Assembly (NCBI GenBank): GCA_902572825.1
Contig: CACGHD010000014.1
Span: forward strand, 1 to 38,430
Source of the DNA: an uncultured Prochlorococcus sp.
Lineage (GTDB): Bacteria > Cyanobacteriota > Cyanobacteriia > PCC-6307 > Cyanobiaceae
Length of the DNA: 38,430 bases
Reading direction: 5' to 3'
The position numbers were made by a program, and so were the translations under genes. The first letter of the stretch is position 1; each line of letters starts with the position of its first letter. Below the pieces are notes generated by a model. That model was given only the letters and a program-made list of their open reading frames with translations, searched no databases and was not told the DNA's origin. Shown in pieces: positions 27,336-36,768 of this stretch.

Positions 27336-28458
27336 TTGATAGATATTACAGATTTCAAAAAAGATCTTTCGGAACTAACAGAGCGCCTGGGTAATGCTCA
27401 GGATTGTCTTTGACGTTCCAAGATTAAAAGCGAAAAGGAAAGAGTTAGAGCAAATTTCTGCTCAGCCTGAATTTTGGGAAAATCAAGAAGAAGCTAAAAA
27501 GCAAATGTTAATCCTTGATGATGTCAAAGCACAACTCGAATTGTTAGATAAATGGAAAACTTTTATTTCTGATGCTAATGCCTCTCTTGAGCTTTATTCT
27601 CTAGAACCCGAAGAGGAAATGATTTTAGAATCGCAGCTGGGATTAAAGAAATTAAGAGATAATTTGGATAAATGGGAATTTGAAAGATTGTTATGTGGTG
27701 AGTACGATAAGGAAGGAGCAGTAGTTTCTATTAACGCAGGTGCGGGTGGAACAGATGCGCAGGATTGGGTAGAGATATTATTAAGAATGTACTCAAGATG
27801 GGCCGATAATAATCAAATGAGCCTTGTCATTAATGAATTATCTCAAGGAGAAGAAGCAGGTATTAAAAGTGTAACGTTCGAAATTGATGGAAAATATGCA
27901 TATGGCTATCTGCAACATGAAAAAGGAACTCATAGATTAGTAAGAATTTCTCCTTTCAATGCCAATGGCAAAAGACAAACCAGCTTTGCTGGGGTAGAGG
28001 TTATGCCAAAATTAGATGATAATATTTCACTTGATATACCTGAAAAAGATTTAGAAATCACAACAAGTAGATCCGGTGGAGCTGGAGGACAAAATGTTAA
28101 TAAAGTAGAAACAGCAGTGAGAATTGTTCATTTGCCTTCAGGGATTTCAGTTAGATGTACTCAAGAAAGATCTCAATTACAAAATAAAGAAAAAGCTATG
28201 TTACTTTTAAAGTCTAAACTATTAGTGATTGCTAAAGAACAACGAGCTGCTGAAGTCGCTGATATTAAAGGTGATATTGTGGAAGCTGCATGGGGCAATC
28301 AAATAAGAAATTATGTTTTCCATCCCTATCAAATGGTAAAAGATCTTAGGACTATGCAGGAGACTAACGAGTTAGATAGTGTTTTAGATGGTGGACTTGA
28401 ACCATTTATTCATGAATTATTACGTATGAATATTTCTTCTAATGAATCTCTTGAATAA
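27336..28458 (+). CDS. prfB: peptide chain release factor 2, programmed +1 frameshift
   Basis: RF2 ends translation at UGA and UAA. The gene is in two frames: 25 codons from TTG 27336 (product [19 protein letters not shown], then NAQDCL) end at an in-frame UGA at 27411-27413, and a +1 shift at CUU UGA C continues as DVPRLKAK to 28458. Total is about 373 residues, close to E. coli RF2 (365). [10 protein letters not shown], near residue 255 of the shifted product, is the peptidyl-hydrolysis GGQ motif. The codon-recognition region holds an SPF (SPFNANGKR), as in RF2. An ATG at 27394 would give a shorter, unrelated N-terminus and is rejected as the start. Confidence 0.95.
27399..27414 (+). promoter_or_regulatory. 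+1 frameshift site of prfB
   Basis: The slippery sequence CTTTGAC (27408-27414) has the CUU UGA C arrangement used in RF2 autoregulation: when RF2 is scarce, the ribosome slips +1 at CUU instead of stopping at UGA. An internal Shine-Dalgarno-like AGGA is at 27400-27403, close to where the E. coli AGGGGG lies but weaker and shifted by about one base. Confidence 0.93.
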
Positions 28459-28461
28459 CTA

Positions 28462-28644
28462 ATGGAAAATAAAAACGAAATTTTAGAAAAAAAAGTTTCT
28501 CCTCCAAGCTTTATAAAGCTTGCTATGAGAAATATGGTAAGGAAAGGCTCAAAAAGTATTTCTCATTTTTCAATAACTTTTCTAGTTTTAATTGGGATAT
28601 TAATACTTGTGGCCACAATAGGTAAGCCCAATATGCCAGTTTAA
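28462..28644 (+). CDS. small membrane protein, DUF3285-like
   Basis: 60 residues, ATG start, four bases after the prfB stop frame end. A charged N-terminal half (KNEILEKKVSPPSFIKLAMRNMVRKGSKS) precedes one hydrophobic helix (SITFLVLIGILILVATIG, about 38-55). Small proteins like this after prfB are common in cyanobacteria and correspond to the DUF3285 family as I recall it. One membrane segment, probably thylakoid or plasma membrane. Function unknown; close packing between prfB and ybeY argues that it is a real, cotranscribed gene. Confidence 0.8.
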   Translation: MENKNEILEKKVSPPSFIKLAMRNMVRKGSKSISHFSITFLVLIGILILVATIGKPNMPV

Positions 28645-28650
28645 GAATTT

Positions 28651-29190
28651 ATGAAAGAAAAAATTATTTCTGAAATAAATTTAGATTTGGTTTTTCAATG
28701 TAATGATTTCTCTCAATTTTCAAATAAGTTAAAAGATACTAAAACTCATCTTATTTTTGAATCTATTTTTTGGGAGAAAGTTTTTTTATCTTGGATAAAT
28801 ACTATATTAAAAAAAGAGGATTATGAATTACCAAATTATATTTTTGAAAAAAAATCTTTTTCATTAGGCTTACAGATAATATCTAATCAAGAAATTGCTT
28901 CTTTGAATAAGAAATGGATGCGAAAAAATGGTCCAACTGATGTTCTATCTTTTCCAATTATTTCTGATGAATCTCTAAATAATTTAGATCATATAGAGCT
29001 GGGAGATATTTTTATATCATTAGAGATGGCACTTGAGCAATCTTATGAATATAAACATTCAATCTATAGAGAGATGATCTGGTTGGCTAGTCATGGTTTT
29101 TTACATCTTTTGGGATGGGAACATAATAATGAGCATGATTTAGAAAATATGTTAAATTTCCAAGAATATTTAATTACTCGATTAGATTAA
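28651..29190 (+). CDS. ybeY: endoribonuclease YbeY
   Basis: 179 residues. The zinc motif [16 protein letters not shown] near residues 149-164 (HxxxHxxGxxH) is diagnostic, with [17 protein letters not shown] near 86-102 and [11 protein letters not shown] near 115-125 also conserved. YbeY acts in 16S rRNA maturation and ribosome quality control. The N-terminal 70 residues are longer than in E. coli (155 residues) and poorly conserved. ybeY directly upstream of dgkA is a widespread gene order. Confidence 0.94.
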   Translation: MKEKIISEINLDLVFQCNDFSQFSNKLKDTKTHLIFESIFWEKVFLSWINTILKKEDYELPNYIFEKKSFSLGLQIISNQEIASLNKKWMRKNGPTDVLSFPIISDESLNNLDHIELGDIFISLEMALEQSYEYKHSIYREMIWLASHGFLHLLGWEHNNEHDLENMLNFQEYLITRLD

Positions 29191-29196
29191 AAATAA

Positions 29197-29607
29197 ATGA
29201 AAAAAAAAATAAACTATTTAGAAAATAGAAAAGAATCATACAAAACTTCTAGTAATGTATTTATAAGTTTTAAGTATGCTTTTAGTGGTATTAGTTATGT
29301 ATTAAAAACTTCAAGAAATTTTAAAATTCAATTAATTTTTGCAGTTACAAGTTTAATAATTGGTTTTTTACTCAAAATTAGTCTAAGTAATTATGTTATT
29401 TTGATTGCAACAATAATGTCTGTTTTAATATTAGAAATATTGAACACATCTATTGAATCTATCGTTGATTTAGTAGTGAAAAAAGAATTTAGTATTTTGG
29501 CTAAAATTTCAAAAGATACTTCTGCAGGAGCAGTATTATTAGCTTCCATTAATTCTGTTATTATTGCTGTATATATCTTTGTTCCTAAAATAAAGTTGTT
29601 ATTTTAA
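29197..29607 (+). CDS. dgkA: diacylglycerol kinase family protein (DgkA)
   Basis: 136 residues with a basic N-terminus and three membrane helices. SFKYAFSGISYVLKTSRNFKIQL (about 24-46) and the catalytic motif EILNTSIESIVDLVV (about 86-100) place it in the prokaryotic integral-membrane lipid kinases. Members phosphorylate diacylglycerol or undecaprenol; which one is used here cannot be read from sequence. Located six bases after ybeY and 12 before trpG. Confidence 0.92.
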   Translation: MKKKINYLENRKESYKTSSNVFISFKYAFSGISYVLKTSRNFKIQLIFAVTSLIIGFLLKISLSNYVILIATIMSVLILEILNTSIESIVDLVVKKEFSILAKISKDTSAGAVLLASINSVIIAVYIFVPKIKLLF

Positions 29608-29619
29608 ATCCATATAAAT

Positions 29620-30216
29620 ATGTTTCTTGTTATTGATAATTACGATAGTTTTACTTATAACCTTGTTCAATATTTAGGAGAACTTTCAGTTGAACATGAA
29701 ATAACTAAAGAATTAATAGTTAAAAGAAATGATGAAATTACTCTAGAAGAAATTATCAAACTAAATCCTGGTGGAATTCTCTTATCTCCAGGTCCAGGTA
29801 ATCCAGATCAATCTGGAATTTGTCTGCCAATTCTAAAAAAATTATCTAAAAATATTCCGACCTTGGGAGTTTGTTTAGGTCATCAAGCTTTGGCCCAAGC
29901 TTTTGGAGGTAAGGTTATAGTTGGGAAAGAACTTATGCATGGTAAGACATCCAAAATATTTCATAATCAAAAAGGATTGTTTAAAGATATCGAGACTCCA
30001 TTTGTGGCTACTAGATATCATAGTCTTATAGTTGATTCAAGTTCTTTACCATCTTGTTTCGATATAACTGCGACTTTAGAAGACTCAACAATTATGGCTA
30101 TTTCTCATAAAGAATATAAACATTTACATGGGGTACAGTTCCATCCTGAAAGTGTGTTGACGCAATTTGGTCATAAATTAATTAGTAATTTTCTAAAAAT
30201 GGCTGAACAAAAGTAA
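29620..30216 (+). CDS. trpG: anthranilate/aminodeoxychorismate synthase glutaminase subunit
   Basis: 198 residues, class I glutamine amidotransferase. DNYDSFTYNLVQYL opens the protein, LSPGPGNPDQSGI lies near 50-62, the nucleophile Cys is in GVCLGHQALAQAFGG (about 83-97), and His-Glu of the triad are in HGVQFHPES (about 171-179). It supplies ammonia to TrpE for tryptophan or to PabB for folate; in many cyanobacteria one such subunit may serve both. trpE/pabB is not in the window, and the neighbours here are not tryptophan genes. Confidence 0.92.
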   Translation: MFLVIDNYDSFTYNLVQYLGELSVEHEITKELIVKRNDEITLEEIIKLNPGGILLSPGPGNPDQSGICLPILKKLSKNIPTLGVCLGHQALAQAFGGKVIVGKELMHGKTSKIFHNQKGLFKDIETPFVATRYHSLIVDSSSLPSCFDITATLEDSTIMAISHKEYKHLHGVQFHPESVLTQFGHKLISNFLKMAEQK

Positions 30217-30235
30217 AATAAAAAAAAATAATATT

Positions 30236-30961
30236 ATGATTTCTCAAATTAAAAACTTTTTATTTTTGATATTAGTTAGCTCTTTTTTACCTACCTCATT
30301 ATTGGCAAGGAACTTAGGAATAAAAAGTTTTGGACATAGTAGTTTTTTAATTACTAGTGCAGATAAATCTATTCTTATAAATCCCTTTAAAGCAATGGGT
30401 TGTGCAAGTAATTTAAAGGAGCCAAAAGAAGTCAACGTAGATTTTATTTTGGCCAGTTCTAGGCTTCCAGATGAAGGCTATAATCCTAATGATCAATTAA
30501 TGTTCGTTGACCCAGGAATCTATCAATTTGAGGATATTTTATTAAATGGAATTTCTGTACCACATGACAGAGTAGATGGAAGAAGATTTGGGATGGCAAC
30601 TGTTTGGAGTTGGGAGCAGAATGATCTTAAAATTGTTCATATGGGAGGAGCCGCTGGTGATATTGATATAAACAGTCAAATTATTTTGTCTAGTCCAGAT
30701 ATATTGTTTATTTCAATTGGAGGAGGAATAAAATCTTACAATGGTAAAGAAGCCTCAAAAATAGTTAAGCTTCTAAAACCTAATGTAGTTATTCCTGTTC
30801 ACTTTGAACGCGGCAAAAAAATTAATAAAGAATGTGATTTCTCAAATGCTGATTTATTTATCGAAAATATGAAAGATTTTAAAGTAAAATATGTTGGAAA
30901 ACATTTTCAAATAAAACCTAAAAGAATCGATCAAAATACAATTTATATTTTCAGTAATTAA
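30236..30961 (+). CDS. exported metallo-beta-lactamase-fold protein with degenerate active site
   Basis: 241 residues. A signal peptide is seen: KNFLFLILVSSFLPTSLLA, likely cleaved near residue 24. The fold begins with GIKSFGHSSFLI (28-39) and ILINPF, matching UlaG/UPF0173-type lactonases. The metal motif HxHxDH expected after VDFIL is replaced by SSRLPDE at 74-80, and the Asp-containing strand is HMGGAAG. Only the late VIPVHFERG histidine remains. I recall similar cyanobacterial proteins with the same ISSRLxDEG sequence, so this may be a conserved non-hydrolytic family. It ends the prfB run and overlaps the hisC end by four bases. Confidence 0.8.
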   Translation: MISQIKNFLFLILVSSFLPTSLLARNLGIKSFGHSSFLITSADKSILINPFKAMGCASNLKEPKEVNVDFILASSRLPDEGYNPNDQLMFVDPGIYQFEDILLNGISVPHDRVDGRRFGMATVWSWEQNDLKIVHMGGAAGDIDINSQIILSSPDILFISIGGGIKSYNGKEASKIVKLLKPNVVIPVHFERGKKINKECDFSNADLFIENMKDFKVKYVGKHFQIKPKRIDQNTIYIFSN

Positions 30962-32067
30962 TTTTTTAAATCTAATATCTTGTAATTGTCCCAGAAAAAA
31001 ATCATTTGTTCTTTAGTTCCAATACTAACCCTTATAGAATTACCGATATCTTTTTTGTTTTCCATACTTCTAATAAGAATACCTTTTTCTCTCATCTGTT
31101 GTATTAAGATTTTAGGATCTTTTTTTGGCCAAATTAAGAAATAATTACCTCCACTAAAGTGAGCTCTGATTTTTGTTGATTTAAATTTATTTAAAATCCA
31201 TTCCCTCGCCTTTTTTACTTCTAAAACATAATTATCAATATATGATTTGTCTTTAAGTGCTGCTAATGCAGCTGTTATAGCAAAGCTGTTTACATCATAT
31301 GGTCCTGTAACTTTATTAATGTACTGAATTAAACTTTTATTGCCAAAAGTAAAACCTATTCTTAAACCAGCTAGACCTGCAGTTTTTGAGAGAGATTGGA
31401 TTATTAGTATATTTTTATTCTTTTCAAAATCTATCGATTCAAGAAGACTATCTCCATTAAATTTTTCATATAGTTCATCAACAACTATTAATGAATCGTT
31501 ATCGATATTGGCTAAATTAATTATTTCATGAGAGCTTAGAACAGTTCCTGTTGGATTATTTGGATTGCAAATAAATATTAACTTTGGATTATGCTTTATT
31601 ATTTTTTCCCTAAATTCTTCGATGGGGAATAGAAAATTTTCTCCAATGTAAGAACAACTTATTTTTTTCATTCCTCGGATTTCTGCACAAGGAGAATAGT
31701 AACCAAAAGTTGGATTTGTGGTTAGAAATATCTGATCTTTTTCTCCAAAGCAATTGAAAATTGCATTTATTGCTGCATCTGCTCCATTGAAAATTCCGAT
31801 TTCATCATTACCAAATTTTCTTGAATCAAGATATTTATCACATAAAAATTTTTTTAAAGAATTATATTCTGGATAAATTGATATCTCATCTAATTTTATC
31901 GCTTGTAATGCCTCTAAAACCTTAGGACTTGGACCTAAAGTATTTTCATTAAAGTCTAAGCGGAGTAAATTTCTTCTATTTTCTAAAGGTGCAGAGTAAG
32001 ACTGCATATTTATTATTTCTTCTCTTGGTTTTGGGAAAAGATTATTTAATGGATCAAAATCATTCAT
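30958..32067 (-). CDS. hisC: histidinol-phosphate aminotransferase
   Basis: 369 residues, class I/II PLP aminotransferase. LDFNENTLGPSP near 37-48, IFICNPNNPTGTVLS near 164-178, LIVVDELYEKF near 193-203 and the PLP lysine in SLSKTAGLAGLRIGF near 225-239 (residue about 228) fit HisC. It transaminates imidazole-acetol phosphate in histidine synthesis. The start codon shares a base with the argS stop (TAATG), so coupled translation is likely. Distinguishing HisC from related aminotransferases rests on the NENTLGPSP signature and is good but not absolute. Confidence 0.88.
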   Translation of the reverse strand: MNDFDPLNNLFPKPREEIINMQSYSAPLENRRNLLRLDFNENTLGPSPKVLEALQAIKLDEISIYPEYNSLKKFLCDKYLDSRKFGNDEIGIFNGADAAINAIFNCFGEKDQIFLTTNPTFGYYSPCAEIRGMKKISCSYIGENFLFPIEEFREKIIKHNPKLIFICNPNNPTGTVLSSHEIINLANIDNDSLIVVDELYEKFNGDSLLESIDFEKNKNILIIQSLSKTAGLAGLRIGFTFGNKSLIQYINKVTGPYDVNSFAITAALAALKDKSYIDNYVLEVKKAREWILNKFKSTKIRAHFSGGNYFLIWPKKDPKILIQQMREKGILIRSMENKKDIGNSIRVSIGTKEQMIFFWDNYKILDLKN

Positions 32068-33881
32068 TACATTCTTTCTAAAGTTTCAATTCCTAAAAGC
32101 TCTAAGCTTAATTTTAGTGTTTTTGCAGTTAGGTCACATAAATTAAGCCTAGAGATTTTTATATTTTTTTCTTCTTTGAGGATTGGAACTTGATCATAGA
32201 ATCTATTAAAAGTCTGACATAGCTCGAACAGATAATTGCATAATCTATTTGGCATTAAGTCTTTTTCAATAGAAATTATGACTTCATCGAACCTAAGTAA
32301 TTTTCTGATAAGTTTCCACTCAGATTTATGTTCATAATTTACGTACTGAAAATCTTTAGATTCATAAACAAAATCATTTTTTCTTTTAATTCCTAAAATT
32401 CTTACAAGTGTATATAACAAATAAGGAGCAGTATTACCATTAAGCGAAAGCATTTTATCAAAACTAAATTGATAATTAGTAATCCTATTTTGACTTAAAT
32501 CTGCATACTTAACAGCTCCTAATCCAATAATTCTTGAAGTATTTGCTATAAACTCTTCGGACTCATAACGATCTTCATCTTCTAATCTTTTCAATAAATC
32601 TTCTTTTGCTCTTCTAACTGCTTCATTTAATAAATCTTTTAGGCGTATTGTTTCACCTTCTCTTGTCTTTAGTTTTTTGCCATCAATTCCTTGAACTAAC
32701 CCAAAAGGGACATGGTCTACTTGACAATTTTCAGGGATCCATTTTGCTTTTTTTGCAACTTGAAAAACTCCAGCAAAATGATTTGCTTGCCCATGATCAG
32801 TTACATAAATAATTCTTGAAGCATCATCACCATTAGGAGGTTTATTGAATCTGTATCTTATAGCAGCAAGATCTGTGGTGGCATAATTAAAACCTCCATC
32901 TTTTTTTTGAATAATTAGCGGTAAAGGTTTGCCTTCTTTATTAGTCATCCCATCTAAAAATACACATTTTGCTCCTTGATCTTCTACTAATATTTTTTCT
33001 AAATTCAAATCATCAATAACTGATTTTAAGAAGGGATTATAAAAAGATTCACCTCTTTCTTCTATTTTTATTTTTAAATTTTTATAGATTTCATCAAATT
33101 CTTTCCTTGATTGATCACATAATAATTTCCAAGCTTTAATCGATTTAATATCTCCACTTTGTAACTTAACTACTTCCTCTCTAGATCTTTTTTGGAATTC
33201 AGATTCGTTATCAAATCTTTTTTTTGATTCTTTATAAAATTCAACTAAATCACTTATCTTGATCTTTCCTATTTCTTCTAGATCATTTGAATATAAATCT
33301 TTGAGTTGAGTAATAAGCATGCCAAATTGTGTTCCCCAATCACCAACATGATTGAGTCTTAATACTTCATAACCTCTTAACTCGAAAATTCTAGATATTG
33401 AGTCACCTATTATTGTTGATCTTAAATGCCCTACATGCATTTCTTTAGCAATATTAGGGCTAGAAAAATCTACAATAACTTTATTGGACAAACCACTATC
33501 TAAATCTTTTCTAATTAGAGGTATGCCAGCCCTATTGCATTGAATATTTGACTTGATTTCATTTATTAGAACCTCATCTTTTAATTTTATATTTATAAAT
33601 CCAGGTCCAGCTATTTCTAGACTCTTACATAATTTTGCTATGCTTTTATTTTTATTTAAAAGGTTAATAAAATCATTAGAAATATCTCTTGGGTTCTTTT
33701 TATATATTTTAGATAAACTTAAACAAACATTACATTGATAATCACCAAATTCCTCTTTTGATGATTGTGTAATTAAATTCTTGCTAAGAATTGCGAATTC
33801 TCCTTTTTGATCATTTTTTTCAAGACTATCTAAAAGAGATTCTTCAAATTGTTTTGTTAATTCTTTAAAAATGATTAGCAT
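32067..33881 (-). CDS. argS: arginyl-tRNA synthetase
   Basis: 604 residues, class I synthetase. The N-terminal Add1 domain is followed by [21 protein letters not shown] (about 130-150) with the HVGH version of the HIGH motif, [14 protein letters not shown] (about 161-174), and the [19 protein letters not shown] segment near 395-413 that takes the place of KMSK in ArgRS. The C-terminal DALR helical domain ends in [13 protein letters not shown] start. It sits between nadC and hisC on the same strand. Confidence 0.96.
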   Translation of the reverse strand: MLIIFKELTKQFEESLLDSLEKNDQKGEFAILSKNLITQSSKEEFGDYQCNVCLSLSKIYKKNPRDISNDFINLLNKNKSIAKLCKSLEIAGPGFINIKLKDEVLINEIKSNIQCNRAGIPLIRKDLDSGLSNKVIVDFSSPNIAKEMHVGHLRSTIIGDSISRIFELRGYEVLRLNHVGDWGTQFGMLITQLKDLYSNDLEEIGKIKISDLVEFYKESKKRFDNESEFQKRSREEVVKLQSGDIKSIKAWKLLCDQSRKEFDEIYKNLKIKIEERGESFYNPFLKSVIDDLNLEKILVEDQGAKCVFLDGMTNKEGKPLPLIIQKKDGGFNYATTDLAAIRYRFNKPPNGDDASRIIYVTDHGQANHFAGVFQVAKKAKWIPENCQVDHVPFGLVQGIDGKKLKTREGETIRLKDLLNEAVRRAKEDLLKRLEDEDRYESEEFIANTSRIIGLGAVKYADLSQNRITNYQFSFDKMLSLNGNTAPYLLYTLVRILGIKRKNDFVYESKDFQYVNYEHKSEWKLIRKLLRFDEVIISIEKDLMPNRLCNYLFELCQTFNRFYDQVPILKEEKNIKISRLNLCDLTAKTLKLSLELLGIETLERM

Positions 33882-33908
33882 TAATTATCCAATTATTTAT
33901 CTATATGA

Positions 33909-34775
33909 TTAATTAATATAACGCATACTCAAATCAATCCAATTACTTTTGGTGATTGAAGAACTTGTTGAAATCAAATCAATACCTTTTATTAGATATT
34001 GACTAATTTCTTGAGGGTTTATTCCAGAAACTTCTATTATCAAATTTTTATTGACTTCTTTTTGTAGACTATTAATTGATAACTCTCTTAATTCTTGAAC
34101 GTTTTTTTTGATTATTTCAGGACTAAGTTCATCTAATAAGACACTATCCGCTCCTGCTAATACTGCTTCTTTTGCCTGGTCGATATTCTCAGCTTCAATT
34201 ATGATATGAGTTGTAAAAGGCGAATTTAGGCGAATATTTTGTACTGCATTCTTAAGATTATCTGTCCATGCAATATGATTTTCTTTGATCATAGCAGCAT
34301 CGTATAATCCCATTCTATGATTCACCCCACCTCCGCATTTGAATGCATATTTTTCAAATATTCTTAAGCCAGGAGTCGTTTTCCTAGTATCTGCTAATTT
34401 TATATTTGTGCCTTCTAATTTATCTGTAAGATTCTTTGTATATGTTGATATTCCAGATAAATGCATTGCTATATTTAAGCTGATCCTTTCACTAGCGAGT
34501 AAACTTTTTGAAGGCCCATATATTTCTAAGAGTTTTTGATCTTTAACAAATTTATCTCCATCAGAGATATTAAATTTTGGACTGATTTTTAAATCAATTT
34601 TTCTAAAAATTTCTTTTATAATTTCAACCCCGCAGAATATACCCTCTTCTTTTGCAATCCAATATGCATTACCATTCTCTTTTGTAATAGAGGAACTTGT
34701 AAGATCTCCCCTACCTATATCTTCATTGATCCAATTATCAATGATTTTACTTATTATTGGAGTATTTAAATCCAC
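33909..34775 (-). CDS. nadC: nicotinate-nucleotide pyrophosphorylase (carboxylating)
   Basis: 288 residues. It makes nicotinate mononucleotide from quinolinate and PRPP in de novo NAD synthesis. EDIGRGDLTSSSI near residues 18-30, LNIAMHLSGISTYT near 102-115, ADTRKTTPGLRIFEKYAFKCGGGVNHRMGLYDAAMIKENH (in segments about 128-168) and EVSGINPQEI near 250-259 are QPRTase hallmarks. The start is GTG at 34775. It lies 82 bases after mnmE and 27 before argS. Confidence 0.95.
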   Translation of the reverse strand: MDLNTPIISKIIDNWINEDIGRGDLTSSSITKENGNAYWIAKEEGIFCGVEIIKEIFRKIDLKISPKFNISDGDKFVKDQKLLEIYGPSKSLLASERISLNIAMHLSGISTYTKNLTDKLEGTNIKLADTRKTTPGLRIFEKYAFKCGGGVNHRMGLYDAAMIKENHIAWTDNLKNAVQNIRLNSPFTTHIIIEAENIDQAKEAVLAGADSVLLDELSPEIIKKNVQELRELSINSLQKEVNKNLIIEVSGINPQEISQYLIKGIDLISTSSSITKSNWIDLSMRYIN

Positions 34776-34857
34776 TAAACTAAGAAATAATTAATTAATA
34801 AAAATTAAACTGAAGTTAGAGAATCAACTATATATCACTATGTAATTTAACTCAAAT

Positions 34858-36240
34858 TTATTTACCAATACAAAACTTAGAAAAAATATTATCTAGAAGT
34901 TCCTCTGTTAATTCTTGACCAGTTATTTTAGATAAGTTTTGAATTCCATCTCTCAGCTCAATTGATAACAAATCAAATGGCAATTTATTTTCAACTATTT
35001 CATCAGTATCATTTAAATTAGATAAGCAAGCAGACAAATTTGTTAGATGTCTTTCGTTTAAAAATATATTGATATTTCCTACTTGTTTTAATCCGCATTT
35101 TTTTATAATTGTGTCTATTAATAATCTTTCACCATCATTATTCTTAATACTCATAAGAATTGTATTTTTTAACTCATCTGAATTAATATTTTTGCAATCA
35201 ATTAAATCTTTTTTATTGCCCAAAATAGTAATTAATTTTTCTTTGGGAATTTCTTGTATTATTTTTTTGTCTTCTTCATTAAATCCTTCTTCAAGACTAT
35301 AGATATAAATTATAAAATCTGACTCTTTTATTTTCCCAAAACTTTTTTTAATTCCAATACTTTCAATTTGTTCATGAGTTTCTCTGATGCCAGCAGTATC
35401 AATTATTTTCATTGGAATATCATTAATAGTTAAATTAACTTCAATAACATCTCTAGTTGTTCCAGGAATATTAGTTACTATTGCTTTCTCTTTTTTTGCA
35501 AGCAAATTTAATAAAGAGCTTTTACCAACATTTGTTTTACCTATAAGCGCAATGGATATTCCATTGTGAATATATGAATTTCTTTTTGCATTTTCTATTA
35601 GTAATTCTATTTTTTCTTTGACTTTTTTAATGTTTTTTAGATATTTGGTGTAATCAAAATCTGTGAAGTCTTCTTCAAAATCAACTCTCGCTTCTATTTC
35701 ACAAAGTTGATTTATAAGGTCATTTTTAATATCATCAATTTTTTTCTTTATTTCTCCTTGAACCCCGCTAAAGGCTAACTCTGCTGATCTGGTATTGCTT
35801 GCATTAATTAATTGATTAATCGACTCGGCTTGAGTAAGGTCTATTTTCCCATTAAGAAAAGCTCTTTGACTAAATTCTCCTGGGTTTGCAAGTCTAACTC
35901 TAGAATTACTAGATAATAATATCTTTAAAACTTTATTGACTATGATAATTCCGCCATGGCAATGAAGTTCAACTACATCCTCTCCTGTGAAGCTATTTGG
36001 GGATTTCATCACTAAAATTAAAACCTCATCTATGAATTTATTTTGTTTATTTTCCTGAATAAAACCACGAAAAACCCTATGTGATTCCCATGCATATTTA
36101 GATTTAGTTTGAACAATCTTTTTGCAAGAAATTATTGCGTCTTTCCCTGATACTCTTATTATCGCAACTCCTCCCTTCCCAATACTTATAGCTGAAGCAA
36201 TTGCGGCTATCGTATCTTCTGTAGTAACTATCGAATCCAT
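34858..36240 (-). CDS. mnmE: tRNA modification GTPase MnmE
   Basis: 460 residues. Three parts are visible: an N-terminal folate-binding domain ([23 protein letters not shown]), a helical region, and a GTPase domain around 220-380 with the P-loop [29 protein letters not shown] and GNKKD. The protein ends in FCIGK, the CxGK motif essential for tRNA modification. With MnmG it makes the 5-carboxymethylaminomethyl group at wobble uridine. ATG start. Divergent from the DUF2062-like gene. Confidence 0.96.
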   Translation of the reverse strand: MDSIVTTEDTIAAIASAISIGKGGVAIIRVSGKDAIISCKKIVQTKSKYAWESHRVFRGFIQENKQNKFIDEVLILVMKSPNSFTGEDVVELHCHGGIIIVNKVLKILLSSNSRVRLANPGEFSQRAFLNGKIDLTQAESINQLINASNTRSAELAFSGVQGEIKKKIDDIKNDLINQLCEIEARVDFEEDFTDFDYTKYLKNIKKVKEKIELLIENAKRNSYIHNGISIALIGKTNVGKSSLLNLLAKKEKAIVTNIPGTTRDVIEVNLTINDIPMKIIDTAGIRETHEQIESIGIKKSFGKIKESDFIIYIYSLEEGFNEEDKKIIQEIPKEKLITILGNKKDLIDCKNINSDELKNTILMSIKNNDGERLLIDTIIKKCGLKQVGNINIFLNERHLTNLSACLSNLNDTDEIVENKLPFDLLSIELRDGIQNLSKITGQELTEELLDNIFSKFCIGK

Positions 36241-36306
36241 CTCTCGCTTTGTTATGGATAATTAAGTAAGATTATCAAGAATTTAATTTTGAAATTTTCT
36301 TTCTGA

Positions 36307-36750
36307 ATGAGATTTAAAAGAGATATTACCTATAAGAAAATTCTATCATTATTTAGGAGTCAGAATGGAAGTCCTTTCTTTAATGCTAAAGGTTTAGCTA
36401 TAGGGGTATTTAGTGGTTGCTTTCCATTTTTTGGTTTTCAGACTTTAATGGGAGTATTTTTTGCGAAAATAGTTAAGGGAAATATTGTTCTAGCTGCAAT
36501 TGGTACCTGGATCAGCAACCCTTTTACTTATATTCCACTATATTATTTTAACTATAAAGTTGGTTCGATTTTTTTAAATAATCCTTCTAATAAAATTCTT
36601 GAAAAAAGTTTAGTTATTGATGACTTATGGAAACAAGGTAGAATTATTTCCTTAAAATTACTCTTAGGTTCATCTTGTGTAGGTATTTTATTAGCTTTGA
36701 TTTGCGGCAGTATTGTTTTCTTTATCTACAAGATAAAAAGTAAAAGATAG
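36307..36750 (+). CDS. DUF2062-like small membrane protein
   Basis: 147 residues, ATG start. The N-terminus is basic and short; FNAKGLAIGVFSGCFPFFGFQTLMGVFFAKIVKGN (segments about 26-60) followed by GTWISNPFTYIPLYYFNYKVG near 66-86 is the DUF2062 signature with its NP motif. Two or three hydrophobic helices are predicted, the last near 117-141. It is probably an inner-membrane protein. Function unknown. Between mnmE (divergent) and the relA/spoT gene (convergent). Confidence 0.85.
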   Translation: MRFKRDITYKKILSLFRSQNGSPFFNAKGLAIGVFSGCFPFFGFQTLMGVFFAKIVKGNIVLAAIGTWISNPFTYIPLYYFNYKVGSIFLNNPSNKILEKSLVIDDLWKQGRIISLKLLLGSSCVGILLALICGSIVFFIYKIKSKR

Positions 36751-36768
36751 ATTGATCTGATTTTAAAA

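Noticed and set aside
27394..27411. ATG at 27394 as the prfB start
   Set aside because: It gives MLRIVF instead of the conserved RF2 N-terminus. The 25 codons from TTG 27336 plus CUU UGA C explain the gene better.
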